Shown in pieces: positions 29,045-37,278 of a stretch of 38,238 nt of DNA (its first letter is position 1; each line of letters begins with the position of its first letter). The stretch is from the NCBI GenBank assembly GCA_964554215.1, contig CAZKND010000002.1, forward strand, positions 1 through 38,238, written 5' to 3'. The notes beneath the pieces are model-generated. The model made no database searches. It was not told the origin of the DNA and saw nothing but the letters and a program-made list of their open reading frames with translations. The translations under genes and the position numbers were made by a program. Origin of the DNA: CAYLJV01 sp964554215 (lineage in GTDB: Archaea; Hadarchaeota; Hadarchaeia; Hadarchaeales; JAGGTB01).

Positions 29045-30942
29045 TTTGAGTTAAGCACTTCATTTCCCCATAGATCTATATCTTTTCCGAGATTCTCATG
29101 GTTGGTTTTTCTCATATTGTTCTTGATGTATTTGGGCAAAAGTTTAGTGAATCTTCTGTCTCCGTATCTCTTATCTCCGCATACAAAGATTCCTTTATCA
29201 CTTTTTGATCGAAGTACTCTACCGAGAGCTTGCGAGGCTCTTCTTAGTGCTGGGACTATGTATCCGTAGTAGGTACCTTTCTTTTCCCCATATTTCTTCT
29301 TATAGTAATCTAGGTAGAGCTTTGTCCGTAGACCCATCCTGTCGAAAGGTATCCCTACTAAAAATAATCCTTCAAGTTCTTCTCCTGGGAAGTCGGCCCC
29401 CTCGGCGAATCTTCCGTTTGCCGTGGCGCATAAGAAACCGTTTCCACCGTTTTCCGATTCTCTTTTGAACTTTTCCAGTATTCCTCTGGCTTTATTGCCA
29501 TCCATGCCTCTTTGTTCTTGATAGAAATTCCTGCCCTGCATCTTGATTTCATCTTTCAACCCGTTTTCGATTATCCGGTTTTGTATTCTGTAACTGGCAG
29601 AGAACATGGCTACGTTTGAGTCGATTTTTTCTGAAAATTCTGACAATGATTCTACATATTTTTTCGCCATTCTATCGCTCAGCTCTTTTCCTTTTGTGGT
29701 TAGGTCTGAAGGGATGAATGAGATGATTTTTTCCGGATCGTAGAAGGAACCTATGCTTATGCTCTTAACTTCTTCCAGCCCTGCTGTGGTTGCAAAAGCT
29801 CTGATTGGTTTCAAAGTTCCGGAGCAGAAAGCACAGCCTTTGAATTTGTCCCATCTTTCGCTCAATATTTCTGAGGATCTCATATCCCAAAATTCTAGAG
29901 CGAGTGTTCCTCTCTCTTTTTTAGCTAGGACCTCAACCCCTTCCATATCGTATTTATCTAGGACGGTGAGCCAAAAGTTTCCCAAATGATAAACTGAAGA
30001 TCTTGGCTTTTTTCCTTGTTCTAACTGTTTCTTTCTCAGTTTGGTTCCATATGCTACTAATTCTTCCAATGACAGTCTGAACTCGAATGAGTCTTCCCCC
30101 CAATTTTTCAGAAATTTGTGAAGGAATTCGTCCATTTCTAGCTTGGATTCTCCAGTTACCTTCTTCTCTTTTTTCTCCATCTCCTTCTTGAGTAAGTCCA
30201 CCAGTTCGAACATTTTCTTTGAACTATATTTATCGAGTTTCTTCAGCTCCGAAGTGGAACGGTCGAGAGTCCTCAAAGTTATTTGGTCGGAGTTCAAACC
30301 AGAAGCAGCTTTCTGAAGGTTATGAGCTTCATCGGCCACCAGAAAACATTTCTTGAACGGTATCTTTCTCTTGATTACCCAACTCATGTCCTCATCTATC
30401 ACATAATTATAATTCAAAGATATCACATCGGCAAGTGGAATAAATTCTTGCTGCAGGTAATAGGGGCAGATTTCGAGATCTTTTGCAATGTCCATTATCT
30501 CGGAATAGAGTAAAGGACCGTCCGCCATTGCTGGTGGGTTGGCGTCTTCAAGTCTTTGTCTGTAAGGACAGTTCTCCCCTTGGTTTTTGCACAGAAAAGA
30601 TATGTCGCTATAATTAGCGGAATCCCCCATGTCCTTTTCTTTGGCCAGTAGACACATGTCTCTTTTTCCACGGTAAGAGAATCCGAAAAAATCTTCATTG
30701 CTTTCTCGGTTTATCGTCTTAAGTTCTTCGATGGGTCTATCAGTTTCGTTCCCTGTTCTTACTGTCCATAGGATTGTATAATTGTCCGTGTAGGGTAATA
30801 ATCCTGAAAGTATGACTGGAGTTTTTCCGAATCCTGTGGCTGCGTGGATGCAAATGTTTGAGTTCCAAATCTCGTCATGGATTTTTTTCACCATCTCTTT
30901 CTGCTGGTCACGATAGTTGTAGGGGAATAGTTTTTCTCTCAT
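29041..30942 (-). CDS. XPD/Rad3-like superfamily 2 helicase with iron-sulfur domain
   Basis: 633 residues. ATP-dependent 5'-3' DNA helicase of the XPD/DinG group. Motif I is CIHAATGFGKTPV (around 31-43), motif II FLVADEAHN near residue 206, motif VI RRASQALGRVLRS near the C terminus. Between motifs I and II four Cys (C97, C118, C125, C159) are placed to hold the 4Fe-4S cluster that XPD uses for strand separation. The region between (about 230-330) is the helical arch. The N-terminal YRDQQKEM matches the Q-motif area. NucS follows upstream on the same strand 60 bases away. Confidence 0.9.
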   Translation of the reverse strand: MREKLFPYNYRDQQKEMVKKIHDEIWNSNICIHAATGFGKTPVILSGLLPYTDNYTILWTVRTGNETDRPIEELKTINRESNEDFFGFSYRGKRDMCLLAKEKDMGDSANYSDISFLCKNQGENCPYRQRLEDANPPAMADGPLLYSEIMDIAKDLEICPYYLQQEFIPLADVISLNYNYVIDEDMSWVIKRKIPFKKCFLVADEAHNLQKAASGLNSDQITLRTLDRSTSELKKLDKYSSKKMFELVDLLKKEMEKKEKKVTGESKLEMDEFLHKFLKNWGEDSFEFRLSLEELVAYGTKLRKKQLEQGKKPRSSVYHLGNFWLTVLDKYDMEGVEVLAKKERGTLALEFWDMRSSEILSERWDKFKGCAFCSGTLKPIRAFATTAGLEEVKSISIGSFYDPEKIISFIPSDLTTKGKELSDRMAKKYVESLSEFSEKIDSNVAMFSASYRIQNRIIENGLKDEIKMQGRNFYQEQRGMDGNKARGILEKFKRESENGGNGFLCATANGRFAEGADFPGEELEGLFLVGIPFDRMGLRTKLYLDYYKKKYGEKKGTYYGYIVPALRRASQALGRVLRSKSDKGIFVCGDKRYGDRRFTKLLPKYIKNNMRKTNHENLGKDIDLWGNEVLNSN

Positions 30943-31002
30943 GGCATCATCTCTGAGTCCTCAAACGTAAATATAGTTTGAAAAAGCTCGGTTGGATTAT
31001 TC

Positions 31003-31791
31003 TTATTTTTCCTTATCTTTTTTGCCAAATTCTTGAATTTGCTTTTGACTTTTATCATAAACTACATCCTCATATGATTGGGTTGGTATTTCTTCAACTC
31101 TTAGGAATTCTAAGTCTTGCTCTTCCAGTATTGTTTTTGCTCCGGCAGTTATGTTAGGGGCGGCTACTACCCCTCTTATCTCCTTTTCTATTTTCTTTTC
31201 AAGCTCATTTACGTACCTTCCAAGTTGCCAAACTGCAGAAGAGGTGGCTTTATCTCTTTTGAATTCTATGATTACTCCCTTACCATCTGAATCTTCTCCA
31301 TAAAGGTCGACTTCACCTGTTTTTATCTTCTTGTTTTTCTCCTCTACTTCGAACCCCTCCTCTATTATATCGGGATTTTCCACTACCGATCTCACCAAGT
31401 CCTCTTCAGAACCCATCAGCTGTAGGTCTGCTTCGTCATCCAATTCGAACGAAGCGATGAGTTCTATGTTTTGGAATTCTATGAAAAGAACTTCCTTCGG
31501 CGAGGATCTTTTGGAGATGATTTGGAGCTTATCGTCGTCGATTTGTGGTTTTGCTTCACATCCTGGAGGGTTCCAGTTTACAGGTTCTCGGCTTTCTTTT
31601 TGGTGGACTAGAAGAGTGCCATCCGGTTTCATGATGATTATCCTCTCACCTTCTGGAAGTACCGATCCAGCTCTCCCTTGATATTCGACTTTACAGGATC
31701 CTACTATTATCAAGGTCGTTTCTCTTTCGTGGAGTTTTTGATCCAGCAAATCTTTGCATTTTTCCGCATTGGGACTCTTCAACAGATCCAT
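31003..31791 (-). CDS. nucS: Endonuclease NucS (EndoMS)
   Basis: 262 residues. A mismatch- and branch-specific endonuclease that works with the sliding clamp. The catalytic RecB-like site is GEVDLYGEDSDGKGVIIEFKR, giving E160, D162, E176 and K178, with Q189 in AVWQLGRY. The N-terminal DNA-binding domain includes GRAGSVLPEGERIIIMKPDGTLLVH. The C terminus QKQIQEFGKK resembles a PCNA-interacting (PIP) motif with only one aromatic. It lies upstream of the XPD-like helicase on the same strand. Confidence 0.94.
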   Translation of the reverse strand: MDLLKSPNAEKCKDLLDQKLHERETTLIIVGSCKVEYQGRAGSVLPEGERIIIMKPDGTLLVHQKESREPVNWNPPGCEAKPQIDDDKLQIISKRSSPKEVLFIEFQNIELIASFELDDEADLQLMGSEEDLVRSVVENPDIIEEGFEVEEKNKKIKTGEVDLYGEDSDGKGVIIEFKRDKATSSAVWQLGRYVNELEKKIEKEIRGVVAAPNITAGAKTILEEQDLEFLRVEEIPTQSYEDVVYDKSQKQIQEFGKKDKEK

Positions 31792-31859
31792 TTTATATTC
31801 ACATCATTCATTATCGTCTTTCTCAAGTTAAAGTGAAAAAAGAATTTAGTCGAATCATT

Positions 31860-32750
31860 TTACATGAATAGTCCAATCGTTATTGCCCCTCCGATAGTTA
31901 GTATTGATCCTATGATTATTTTTGGAGTTATCTCTTCCAGTTCTCCTAGAAAGATAAAGGACAGGAGCAGAACGAAGAAAGGCTGTATGTTTTGAAAAGG
32001 GGCTACGACCACTACTCTTGAATATGAGAGAGCTGAGAACCCGAGAAAGTATCCAATTGTTTGAGCGATAGCTGCATAGAGATAAGTCTTCTTTTCACTG
32101 CTTCTGAACGGTCGGAGAGGGGAGAAACCCTTGTATATTGCAAAGGTTGAAACGGCGAATAAGGCGACCACTGATTTTAGAGCAAAACCCGCTAATAATG
32201 GAGTGCCCTGATTTAGACCGATTTCAAAGAGTGGAGTGGAAAGACCGAAGAATACCATGGTTGTAAGTGGAAGTATAAGTCTTGAATCCAGTTGGAAACC
32301 GGAACCTTTGTTTTTACTGTTTATTTCGTAACTTACCACTACTACTCCAGCCAATAAGATTAGAATTCCGAAAAAATGGCCTTCTGTTATGGTCTCTCCG
32401 ATTACAAGTATGCTGAAAATGGTTGCTACCAGAAGGTTGGCTTGAGATATCGGTGCTGTGAGTGAAGCACCTATCCGTTTTGTGCTTAGATAGAAAACGA
32501 TTCTTCCGAGAACTGTTCCGAAGATGCTTGATAGAGCGAATGCTATTATGGCTGTTGTTGTCAGGTGAAATTCTAGACCGTGTATTATGAAAAGAGCTGG
32601 TATGAATATGATGGAATTAATCCAGATCGAAGCTAGGACTGCGTCAAAAGATTTTCCTGTGACTGTGGCTTTTCTAATCATCAACATTTCTATTGCTAGG
32701 AGAAATGCTCCGACTGTTGCTAAAATTGGTCCTATAAGTGTTGTATTCAT
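31860..32750 (-). CDS. EamA/DMT superfamily transporter
   Basis: 296 residues with about ten hydrophobic helices in two EamA repeats (first about 5-140, second about 155-296). The repeat ends FGILILLAGVVVVSYE and IIGSILTIGGAITIGLFM are typical of drug/metabolite transporters, as are GRIVFYLSTKRIGASLTAPI and LSYSRVVVVAPFQNIQPFF. The substrate cannot be predicted; relatives export amino acids, nucleotides or drugs. The gene stands between nucS and a gene for an exported protein, all on the minus strand, with separate short intergenic gaps. Confidence 0.85.
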   Translation of the reverse strand: MNTTLIGPILATVGAFLLAIEMLMIRKATVTGKSFDAVLASIWINSIIFIPALFIIHGLEFHLTTTAIIAFALSSIFGTVLGRIVFYLSTKRIGASLTAPISQANLLVATIFSILVIGETITEGHFFGILILLAGVVVVSYEINSKNKGSGFQLDSRLILPLTTMVFFGLSTPLFEIGLNQGTPLLAGFALKSVVALFAVSTFAIYKGFSPLRPFRSSEKKTYLYAAIAQTIGYFLGFSALSYSRVVVVAPFQNIQPFFVLLLSFIFLGELEEITPKIIIGSILTIGGAITIGLFM

Positions 32751-32850
32751 AGAATTAACCTCTTAAACTGGCATTGTGTTCCTTTTCCCTTGAATTATTT
32801 GAATCCTAGAGCTTTAGGAAAAGATTTAGAAATTGTCCGTTTTTGCTGAC

Positions 32851-33318
32851 TTATTCTACTTGGATGTATAGAGTTTTGCTATCATTACTGCCTTCGGTTT
32901 CCCCTCTTACAGTAATGGGATAAGGATCCTCTCTTGCAGGGGTGCTATTTCTGACAATTATTTTCATTTGTTTTGAGTTTCCTATCTTTACTGTTGGATC
33001 GTTTTGTAACCATTCGACTTCTAATTCTCCAGTTTCTGCACTCAGGGTTACATTTTCCCCTTCTTCCATGTTGAATGTTTCTGATACTTCAACGGTTATC
33101 CATTTGTTTTCCCCTGGGCTCATCGTTATTTCTCCGTCTGGGTGTTGAGGAAAATCTATCTTAATATCAGGGTTCTGTAGTTCTTCTCCAAATCTTTGGT
33201 AAAGGGTAACGCCTATTCCTAATCCTAAGGAGACCAATATTATTCCGACCAGAATTTTCATAACGGTCGGTTCTTGTCCACGTTCGTCTTGCAAAATGTT
33301 TTTTTGTGATTTATTCAT
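32851..33318 (-). CDS. Exported beta-sandwich protein with class III-like signal
   Basis: 155 residues. The start contains DERGQEPTVMKILVGIILVS: charged residues, RG|Q, then a hydrophobic helix, the pattern processed by archaeal prepilin peptidase. The rest reads like one immunoglobulin/CARDB-type beta sandwich (SPGENKWITVEVSETFNM...DPYPITVRGETEGSNDSKTLYIQVE), a fold common in archaeal surface proteins. I infer a pilin-like or membrane-anchored surface protein. It is divergent from another anchored protein gene at 33483, with a 164-base AT-rich gap carrying two copies of TTTAAAGCAT (33350-33359 and 33408-33417). Confidence 0.6.
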   Translation of the reverse strand: MNKSQKNILQDERGQEPTVMKILVGIILVSLGLGIGVTLYQRFGEELQNPDIKIDFPQHPDGEITMSPGENKWITVEVSETFNMEEGENVTLSAETGELEVEWLQNDPTVKIGNSKQMKIIVRNSTPAREDPYPITVRGETEGSNDSKTLYIQVE

Positions 33319-33482
33319 CTTTTTAGCCTAAGGTTCTCTACTTTTAGTGTTTAAAGCATCTTTAATAAACTCAAATGATTGTTGACTTTTATTCTTATCT
33401 GCTTATTTTTAAAGCATGTTTATTGATCTATTAGTATTAAGTCATATGAACTAATGTCAAAGCTTATAACAAAAGTTAGACA

Positions 33483-34112
33483 ATGTCTTCCCGGAGCAAG
33501 GAAAAGATGGATAATAGAGAGATTGGTTTGATTGTACTTTTCGTAGCAGTGATTATTGGATTTGTAGCTGTATTTCAGGTTTACGATTTGAATCTGTTGG
33601 AGGGGGACAATGGAGCCATTCCGGATAATGGATCTTCGATGGATAATTTACCAGGGGAGTATGATAGTTTATACATTTCTCAATCTACCACTACAGAGAA
33701 TATTGACTTTGACGTAAAAACGGAAATTTGGTATAGGAAGACAAGTAATGGAGTTGATTATAGGCAAGTACAGACTATAGGTGAAAATAGCCAAATTCAA
33801 ATTTACAATTCTCGGGAAGAAAATTTCTATCAAGGATCGGATCAGAGGTCGCAGTGGTTGTATCGAGAATTGCCATATGAAAATTTTGAAAGTGGAATAG
33901 TTCAACAAGTAGGGCTCTTTGATCAGGTTGTGATGGAGTATAGTGAGGGTGACAGTTATACACTACCTGGATCAGGGGGTCAAGCACCTGAATGGGAAAT
34001 TTTGGAGATAAAGAAAAATAGTGAAATGGATGATGATGTTTTCACACCTCCTGAAAATGCTATATTGATGTCTTTTTCTGAGTATCGAGCAAATCAAATG
34101 CTACAACAGTAG
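33483..34112 (+). CDS. Membrane-anchored extracytoplasmic protein of unknown function
   Basis: 209 residues. One N-terminal membrane helix (IGLIVLFVAVIIGFVAVFQV, about residues 14-33) followed by a soluble domain outside the cell. The domain has alternating beta-like segments (IDFDVKTEIWYRKTSNGVDYR, SQIQIYNSREENFYQ) and ends DDDVFTPPENA. That layout, with strands and a terminal D-x-F-x-P-P-x-x-A, recalls LolA/RseB-like proteins, but the match is loose and I do not claim it. It is divergent from the exported beta-sandwich gene. Confidence 0.55.
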   Translation: MSSRSKEKMDNREIGLIVLFVAVIIGFVAVFQVYDLNLLEGDNGAIPDNGSSMDNLPGEYDSLYISQSTTTENIDFDVKTEIWYRKTSNGVDYRQVQTIGENSQIQIYNSREENFYQGSDQRSQWLYRELPYENFESGIVQQVGLFDQVVMEYSEGDSYTLPGSGGQAPEWEILEIKKNSEMDDDVFTPPENAILMSFSEYRANQMLQQ

Positions 34113-34237
34113 ATTAGTTTTTAAACGATTCATTTATATTGGAGTTAGGATTTTTTCATTTTTCACTCGATATATATCATGTTTTTTCTGCGTCGCATTG
34201 ATTGGGTCTGCTATAATTCTACTGAGAGTAGGTTGAG

Positions 34238-34308
34238 TGCGGCCGGCGGGATTTGAACCCGCGTTGCTGGCATGGGAAGCCAGAGTCGTGCCGCTGGACC
34301 ACGGCCGC
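34238..34308 (-). tRNA. tRNA-Gly, anticodon CCC
   Basis: On the minus strand the acceptor GCGGCCG pairs with CGGCCGC over seven base pairs, followed by discriminator A. The anticodon arm is CTGGC-TTCCCAT-GCCAG with CCC at 34276-34274, and the T arm is GCGGG-TTCAAAT-CCCGC. The D stem has three pairs (GTC/GAC). No intron; CCA is not encoded. TATAAAC near 34320 could be part of its promoter. Confidence 0.96.
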
Positions 34309-34575
34309 TCATTTTTGTTTATAGCGATATGACTTAAGTCTCTTCATGTGGGGTTTGAGTGTTGGGGGCTGCTGGTATTTTCAATTATGAGGGAGTTTGT
34401 TCTTATTTGGTGGAGTCAAACGTTACGGTTTGAAGTTGTGGAAAGAGTAGTGAAGCTTGAATCATTTGGTTTGATAGGTACTTTGAGGGTTTGAGTGATT
34501 TTTGGATTTTTGAGGATAAGATAAATAGTCTTACAGATTTCTACTTGGTGGAGAAAGAAGCTTTGGTTTTTGTTT
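34309..34575. other. Intergenic region without recognisable features
   Basis: About 265 bases between tRNA-Gly and the MgtE half-gene. G- and T-rich on the plus strand (repeated TTTGAGTG/GGTTTGAG words). I see no open frame of note, no stem of length and no clear promoter beyond the tRNA's. Confidence 0.4.
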
Positions 34576-35136
34576 TTACACACCGATGAGGTATATGAAG
34601 AGTATCAGACTCCCTATTCCTCCGATATCTCCAAATGTCGTCACTATCGGCATAACAACGTTGTCAGGGTCTATCCCTCTTTTATAGGAGATGAAAGTTG
34701 AGGTCACTGTTACTCCGATAAGTATGAGAGTTAGTAGCAGTCCAGAAAGGAAAAATATTAGCATGATTTTCAAACTGGTCATAAACCCACCTGAAAATAT
34801 TAAATATTCTATCAGGAAGAAAGATATTCCGATTACGAAAAAAGATACGGCTCCTAATATTCCTGACGCTGTGATATTTGTTCCTAGAACCTCCTGTTTT
34901 TGAAAGTCTGGCGTCACGGTCCCAAGATGGAGAGCTGAAGAGAGTCTTGCCGCTAGAACGCTCCCAATGTTCCCACCCATACTGTTCAGAGGGGGGACCA
35001 TGATTAGAAATATCGCTATATGTCTAGGTATGTGGTTCTCCAGTAGGTAACCTGCTGCCAGCCCGATCATGGCTGCGGCCAAAAGTATTCCGTAACTTTC
35101 GGAGATTATATCCTTAAGGTCATATGCTCCCTGCAA
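34576..35136 (-). CDS. MgtE-like divalent cation transporter, membrane half (second of a pair)
   Basis: 186 residues with about five helices, corresponding to a single MgtE/SLC41 membrane domain. It lacks the cytosolic N and CBS domains of bacterial MgtE. Key motifs are PPLNSMGGNIGSVLAARLSSALHLG and, near the end, DPDNVVMPIVTTFGDIGG, in which the Asp of the DP-x-x-x-P-x-x-TT segment lines the ion path in MgtE. The paired gene upstream encodes a similar protein, and their ends overlap by 17 bases, so they probably assemble together as a heteromer. Mg2+ is the likely but unproven ion. Confidence 0.88.
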   Translation of the reverse strand: MQGAYDLKDIISESYGILLAAAMIGLAAGYLLENHIPRHIAIFLIMVPPLNSMGGNIGSVLAARLSSALHLGTVTPDFQKQEVLGTNITASGILGAVSFFVIGISFFLIEYLIFSGGFMTSLKIMLIFFLSGLLLTLILIGVTVTSTFISYKRGIDPDNVVMPIVTTFGDIGGIGSLILFIYLIGV

Positions 35137-35707
35137 CGTTCAACACCACCCAGAGTGCTAAATATAAGGACCCTATTGAGAGGATGTCTCCCAATGTTGT
35201 CAGGACCGGACTTGTGATATTGTCCGGATCCCAGCCTTTTCGATATGATAGGATCGAAACCGCTACTGATATGATTGATAATATGGTTACTGAGAGGGCA
35301 GCGGCTATGACGGCAACGGATATTAGTTGAGCTAGAAGCGATAAGCTGAAGGCTGTTCCAGTGAATATTATCGTGATCAAGGTCGCCATGGTCCCTATGG
35401 TGACTGCAGTTATGACGCTCAGACTGATGGCGGCGTAGACGTTCGTTTTGACTTCCTTGTTCAAGAAGTTTCCAGAATCTATTAGCCCTTGATGAAGTCC
35501 GGAACCTAGTCTTGAAGCCAATGTACCGGTGATGTTTCCTTTGAGCGCCATGAGTGGAGGGACCATCACCAACGTACCTGTCAAATATTTTGCCATTTGT
35601 TCTTCCAGTCCACCTAGTAAACTTCCGGCCCCTAGGTTGAAGAAACCGGTCAACAATAGCACTGGGAGGACTTGTCTGACGATTATTTTCACTTTATTTT
35701 TTATCAT
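35120..35707 (-). CDS. MgtE-like divalent cation transporter, membrane half (first of a pair)
   Basis: 195 residues, five or so helices, one MgtE membrane domain. VPPLMALKGNITGTLASRLGSGLHQG and DPDNITSPVLTTLGDILS match the same two motifs as its partner, so the pair arose by duplication. Arrangement and overlap with the downstream partner point to translational coupling. No regulatory Mg2+-sensing domain is present in either gene; the four-CBS protein at 37279 is nearby but separate, and a link would be speculation. Confidence 0.88.
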   Translation of the reverse strand: MIKNKVKIIVRQVLPVLLLTGFFNLGAGSLLGGLEEQMAKYLTGTLVMVPPLMALKGNITGTLASRLGSGLHQGLIDSGNFLNKEVKTNVYAAISLSVITAVTIGTMATLITIIFTGTAFSLSLLAQLISVAVIAAALSVTILSIISVAVSILSYRKGWDPDNITSPVLTTLGDILSIGSLYLALWVVLNVAGSI

Positions 35708-35941
35708 AGGGGCACCTAATCGATAATCTTATTCTTAAATAGTTAAAATTTTCCAAAATGAGCCTTAGAGATTTTGGAGAGCTTGTTAAGTCCAATAAAG
35801 ATTTCACCTTTGTTATGATTTCGATTAATAGACACTTAAATGGCTAACAAAAATGATGGAAAATTTTTGAAACTTTCAGCCGCTGATTGGGGATAAATTA
35901 GGGTTATAAACTCAAAACAAAGTAATGATAAACGGTAATAT

Positions 35942-36217
35942 ATGCCAAAGGAAGAGGATTATGAAAAATTGGAAGAAATGATAGAGGAAGAATCTGAAAA
36001 ACCGAAAGGGAAACTTTTCTGTCCAGAGTGTGGTTCTCCCTCTCTGTATTACTTTTTAGGTTTATATACAGGTTACAAGTATGTGTGCAAAGAGTGCGAT
36101 TATCAAGGTCCGGTAGTCATAGAAGACGGAATTATCGCTGAAAAATTACGAAAGGAAAAGGTGAAAGAATTGGAGAAAGAAGAAGAGGGAGATGAAAGTT
36201 CGGAGAGCGGAGAGTGA
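35942..36217 (+). CDS. Small zinc-ribbon protein conserved in Euryarchaeota
   Basis: 91 residues. An acidic helical start, then a zinc ribbon LFCPECGSPSLYYFLGLYTGYKYVCKECDYQGPVVIEDG with two CxxC pairs about 21 residues apart, then a Lys/Glu-rich tail. Such stand-alone ribbons are frequent in Euryarchaeota; the function is unknown. The stop overlaps an alternative start of the following gene (36214), so the two may be coupled. Confidence 0.75.
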   Translation: MPKEEDYEKLEEMIEEESEKPKGKLFCPECGSPSLYYFLGLYTGYKYVCKECDYQGPVVIEDGIIAEKLRKEKVKELEKEEEGDESSESGE

Positions 36218-36285
36218 TCTTCGAAGTCTATAATTGTATCCCCAAGATATTCAAAAAGGAACATGTCCAACAAAGTAGGGAAACT

Positions 36286-37272
36286 ATGAATTTACCAACA
36301 GGAAAAGTCAGTCCGTATGAACTGAAAGAACTATTGTTTGAAGAATTAGATCTCAAGGACGAAGAAGTTCTCGTAAAACCCGAAGTAGGGGCTGATGCTT
36401 CAGTCATAAAACTGGACGATGGTGCTCTCGTCTTATCTTCAGACCCTATTACAGGATCCTTGAAAAACCCTGGCAGGCTATCGGTCCATGTAAACGCAAA
36501 CGATGTCGCGTCAATGGGAGCAGACCCGAAATGGTTTCTCCTTACCCTATTCATGCCGGAAGATGCTGACCGTTCAGATATAAAACAAGTTATGGAGGAG
36601 GCTAGAAAAGCTTGTGAAGAACTGGGCATATCTTTGGTTGGAGGGCATACTGAGATTACACCAGGGTTAGAAAGGGTGTTGATAAGTGGAGCTATGGCTG
36701 GAATGGTTTCAAAGGAGAAATGGGTCACGTCATCAGGAGCTCAACCAGGAGATGATATAATATTTACGAAATCACCGGCTGTGGAAGGGACTTTCATTCT
36801 GTCTGAGGACAAAGAGTCCGAATTGAAAGAGAATTACGGAGAAGAGTTTGTGGATAGATGCAAAAGTTATGGAGATAAACTTTCAGTGGTAAAAGAAGCC
36901 CTCACCGCAGTTGAAAACGGGGAGGTCCACGCGATGCACGATCCTACGGAGGGGGGATTGATTGGAGGGCTTTACGAATTGGCTGATGCTTCAGAAGTCG
37001 GTTTTTCCATTTATTCGGATAAGATCAATATTTCTGAGGAAACAAAAACTGTTTGTGAACATTTCGGATTGGACCCTCTCAGAACGATTAGCTCCGGCAG
37101 TTTGCTTATTGTAGCTCCCTCTGATGAGAGTGAAAAAATAGTCAAATCGATAGAAGACCAAGGTATTGAAGCTTCAATAATTGGAGAAATAGTAAAAGAA
37201 GAAAATAGAAGAGAGATAGATGGGGAAGAAGCTGAGTACCCTGAAAGAGACGAACTTTGGGATGTATTTTAA
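36286..37272 (+). CDS. HypE-like AIR synthase family protein
   Basis: 328 residues from the ATG at 36286. The usual archaeal N terminus for this group, MNLPTGKVSPYELKELLF, begins here. A GTG at 36214, inside the end of the previous gene, would add 24 residues with no family likeness. PurM-fold motifs: GADASVIKLDDGALVLSSDPI, VHVNANDVASMGADPKWFL, SLVGGHTEITPGL, HAMHDPTEGGLIGGLYELA. HypE itself dehydrates a carbamoyl group to make the cyanide ligand of NiFe hydrogenases, but needs a C-terminal Cys. This protein ends DELWDVF without Cys, so it is a HypE-like paralogue of unknown substrate. Confidence 0.88.
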   Translation: MNLPTGKVSPYELKELLFEELDLKDEEVLVKPEVGADASVIKLDDGALVLSSDPITGSLKNPGRLSVHVNANDVASMGADPKWFLLTLFMPEDADRSDIKQVMEEARKACEELGISLVGGHTEITPGLERVLISGAMAGMVSKEKWVTSSGAQPGDDIIFTKSPAVEGTFILSEDKESELKENYGEEFVDRCKSYGDKLSVVKEALTAVENGEVHAMHDPTEGGLIGGLYELADASEVGFSIYSDKINISEETKTVCEHFGLDPLRTISSGSLLIVAPSDESEKIVKSIEDQGIEASIIGEIVKEENRREIDGEEAEYPERDELWDVF

Positions 37273-37278
37273 AGAAAT

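Noticed and set aside
36286..37272. Calling the AIR synthase family protein HypE
   Set aside because: The C-terminal Cys that HypE uses is absent and no other hyp genes are present.
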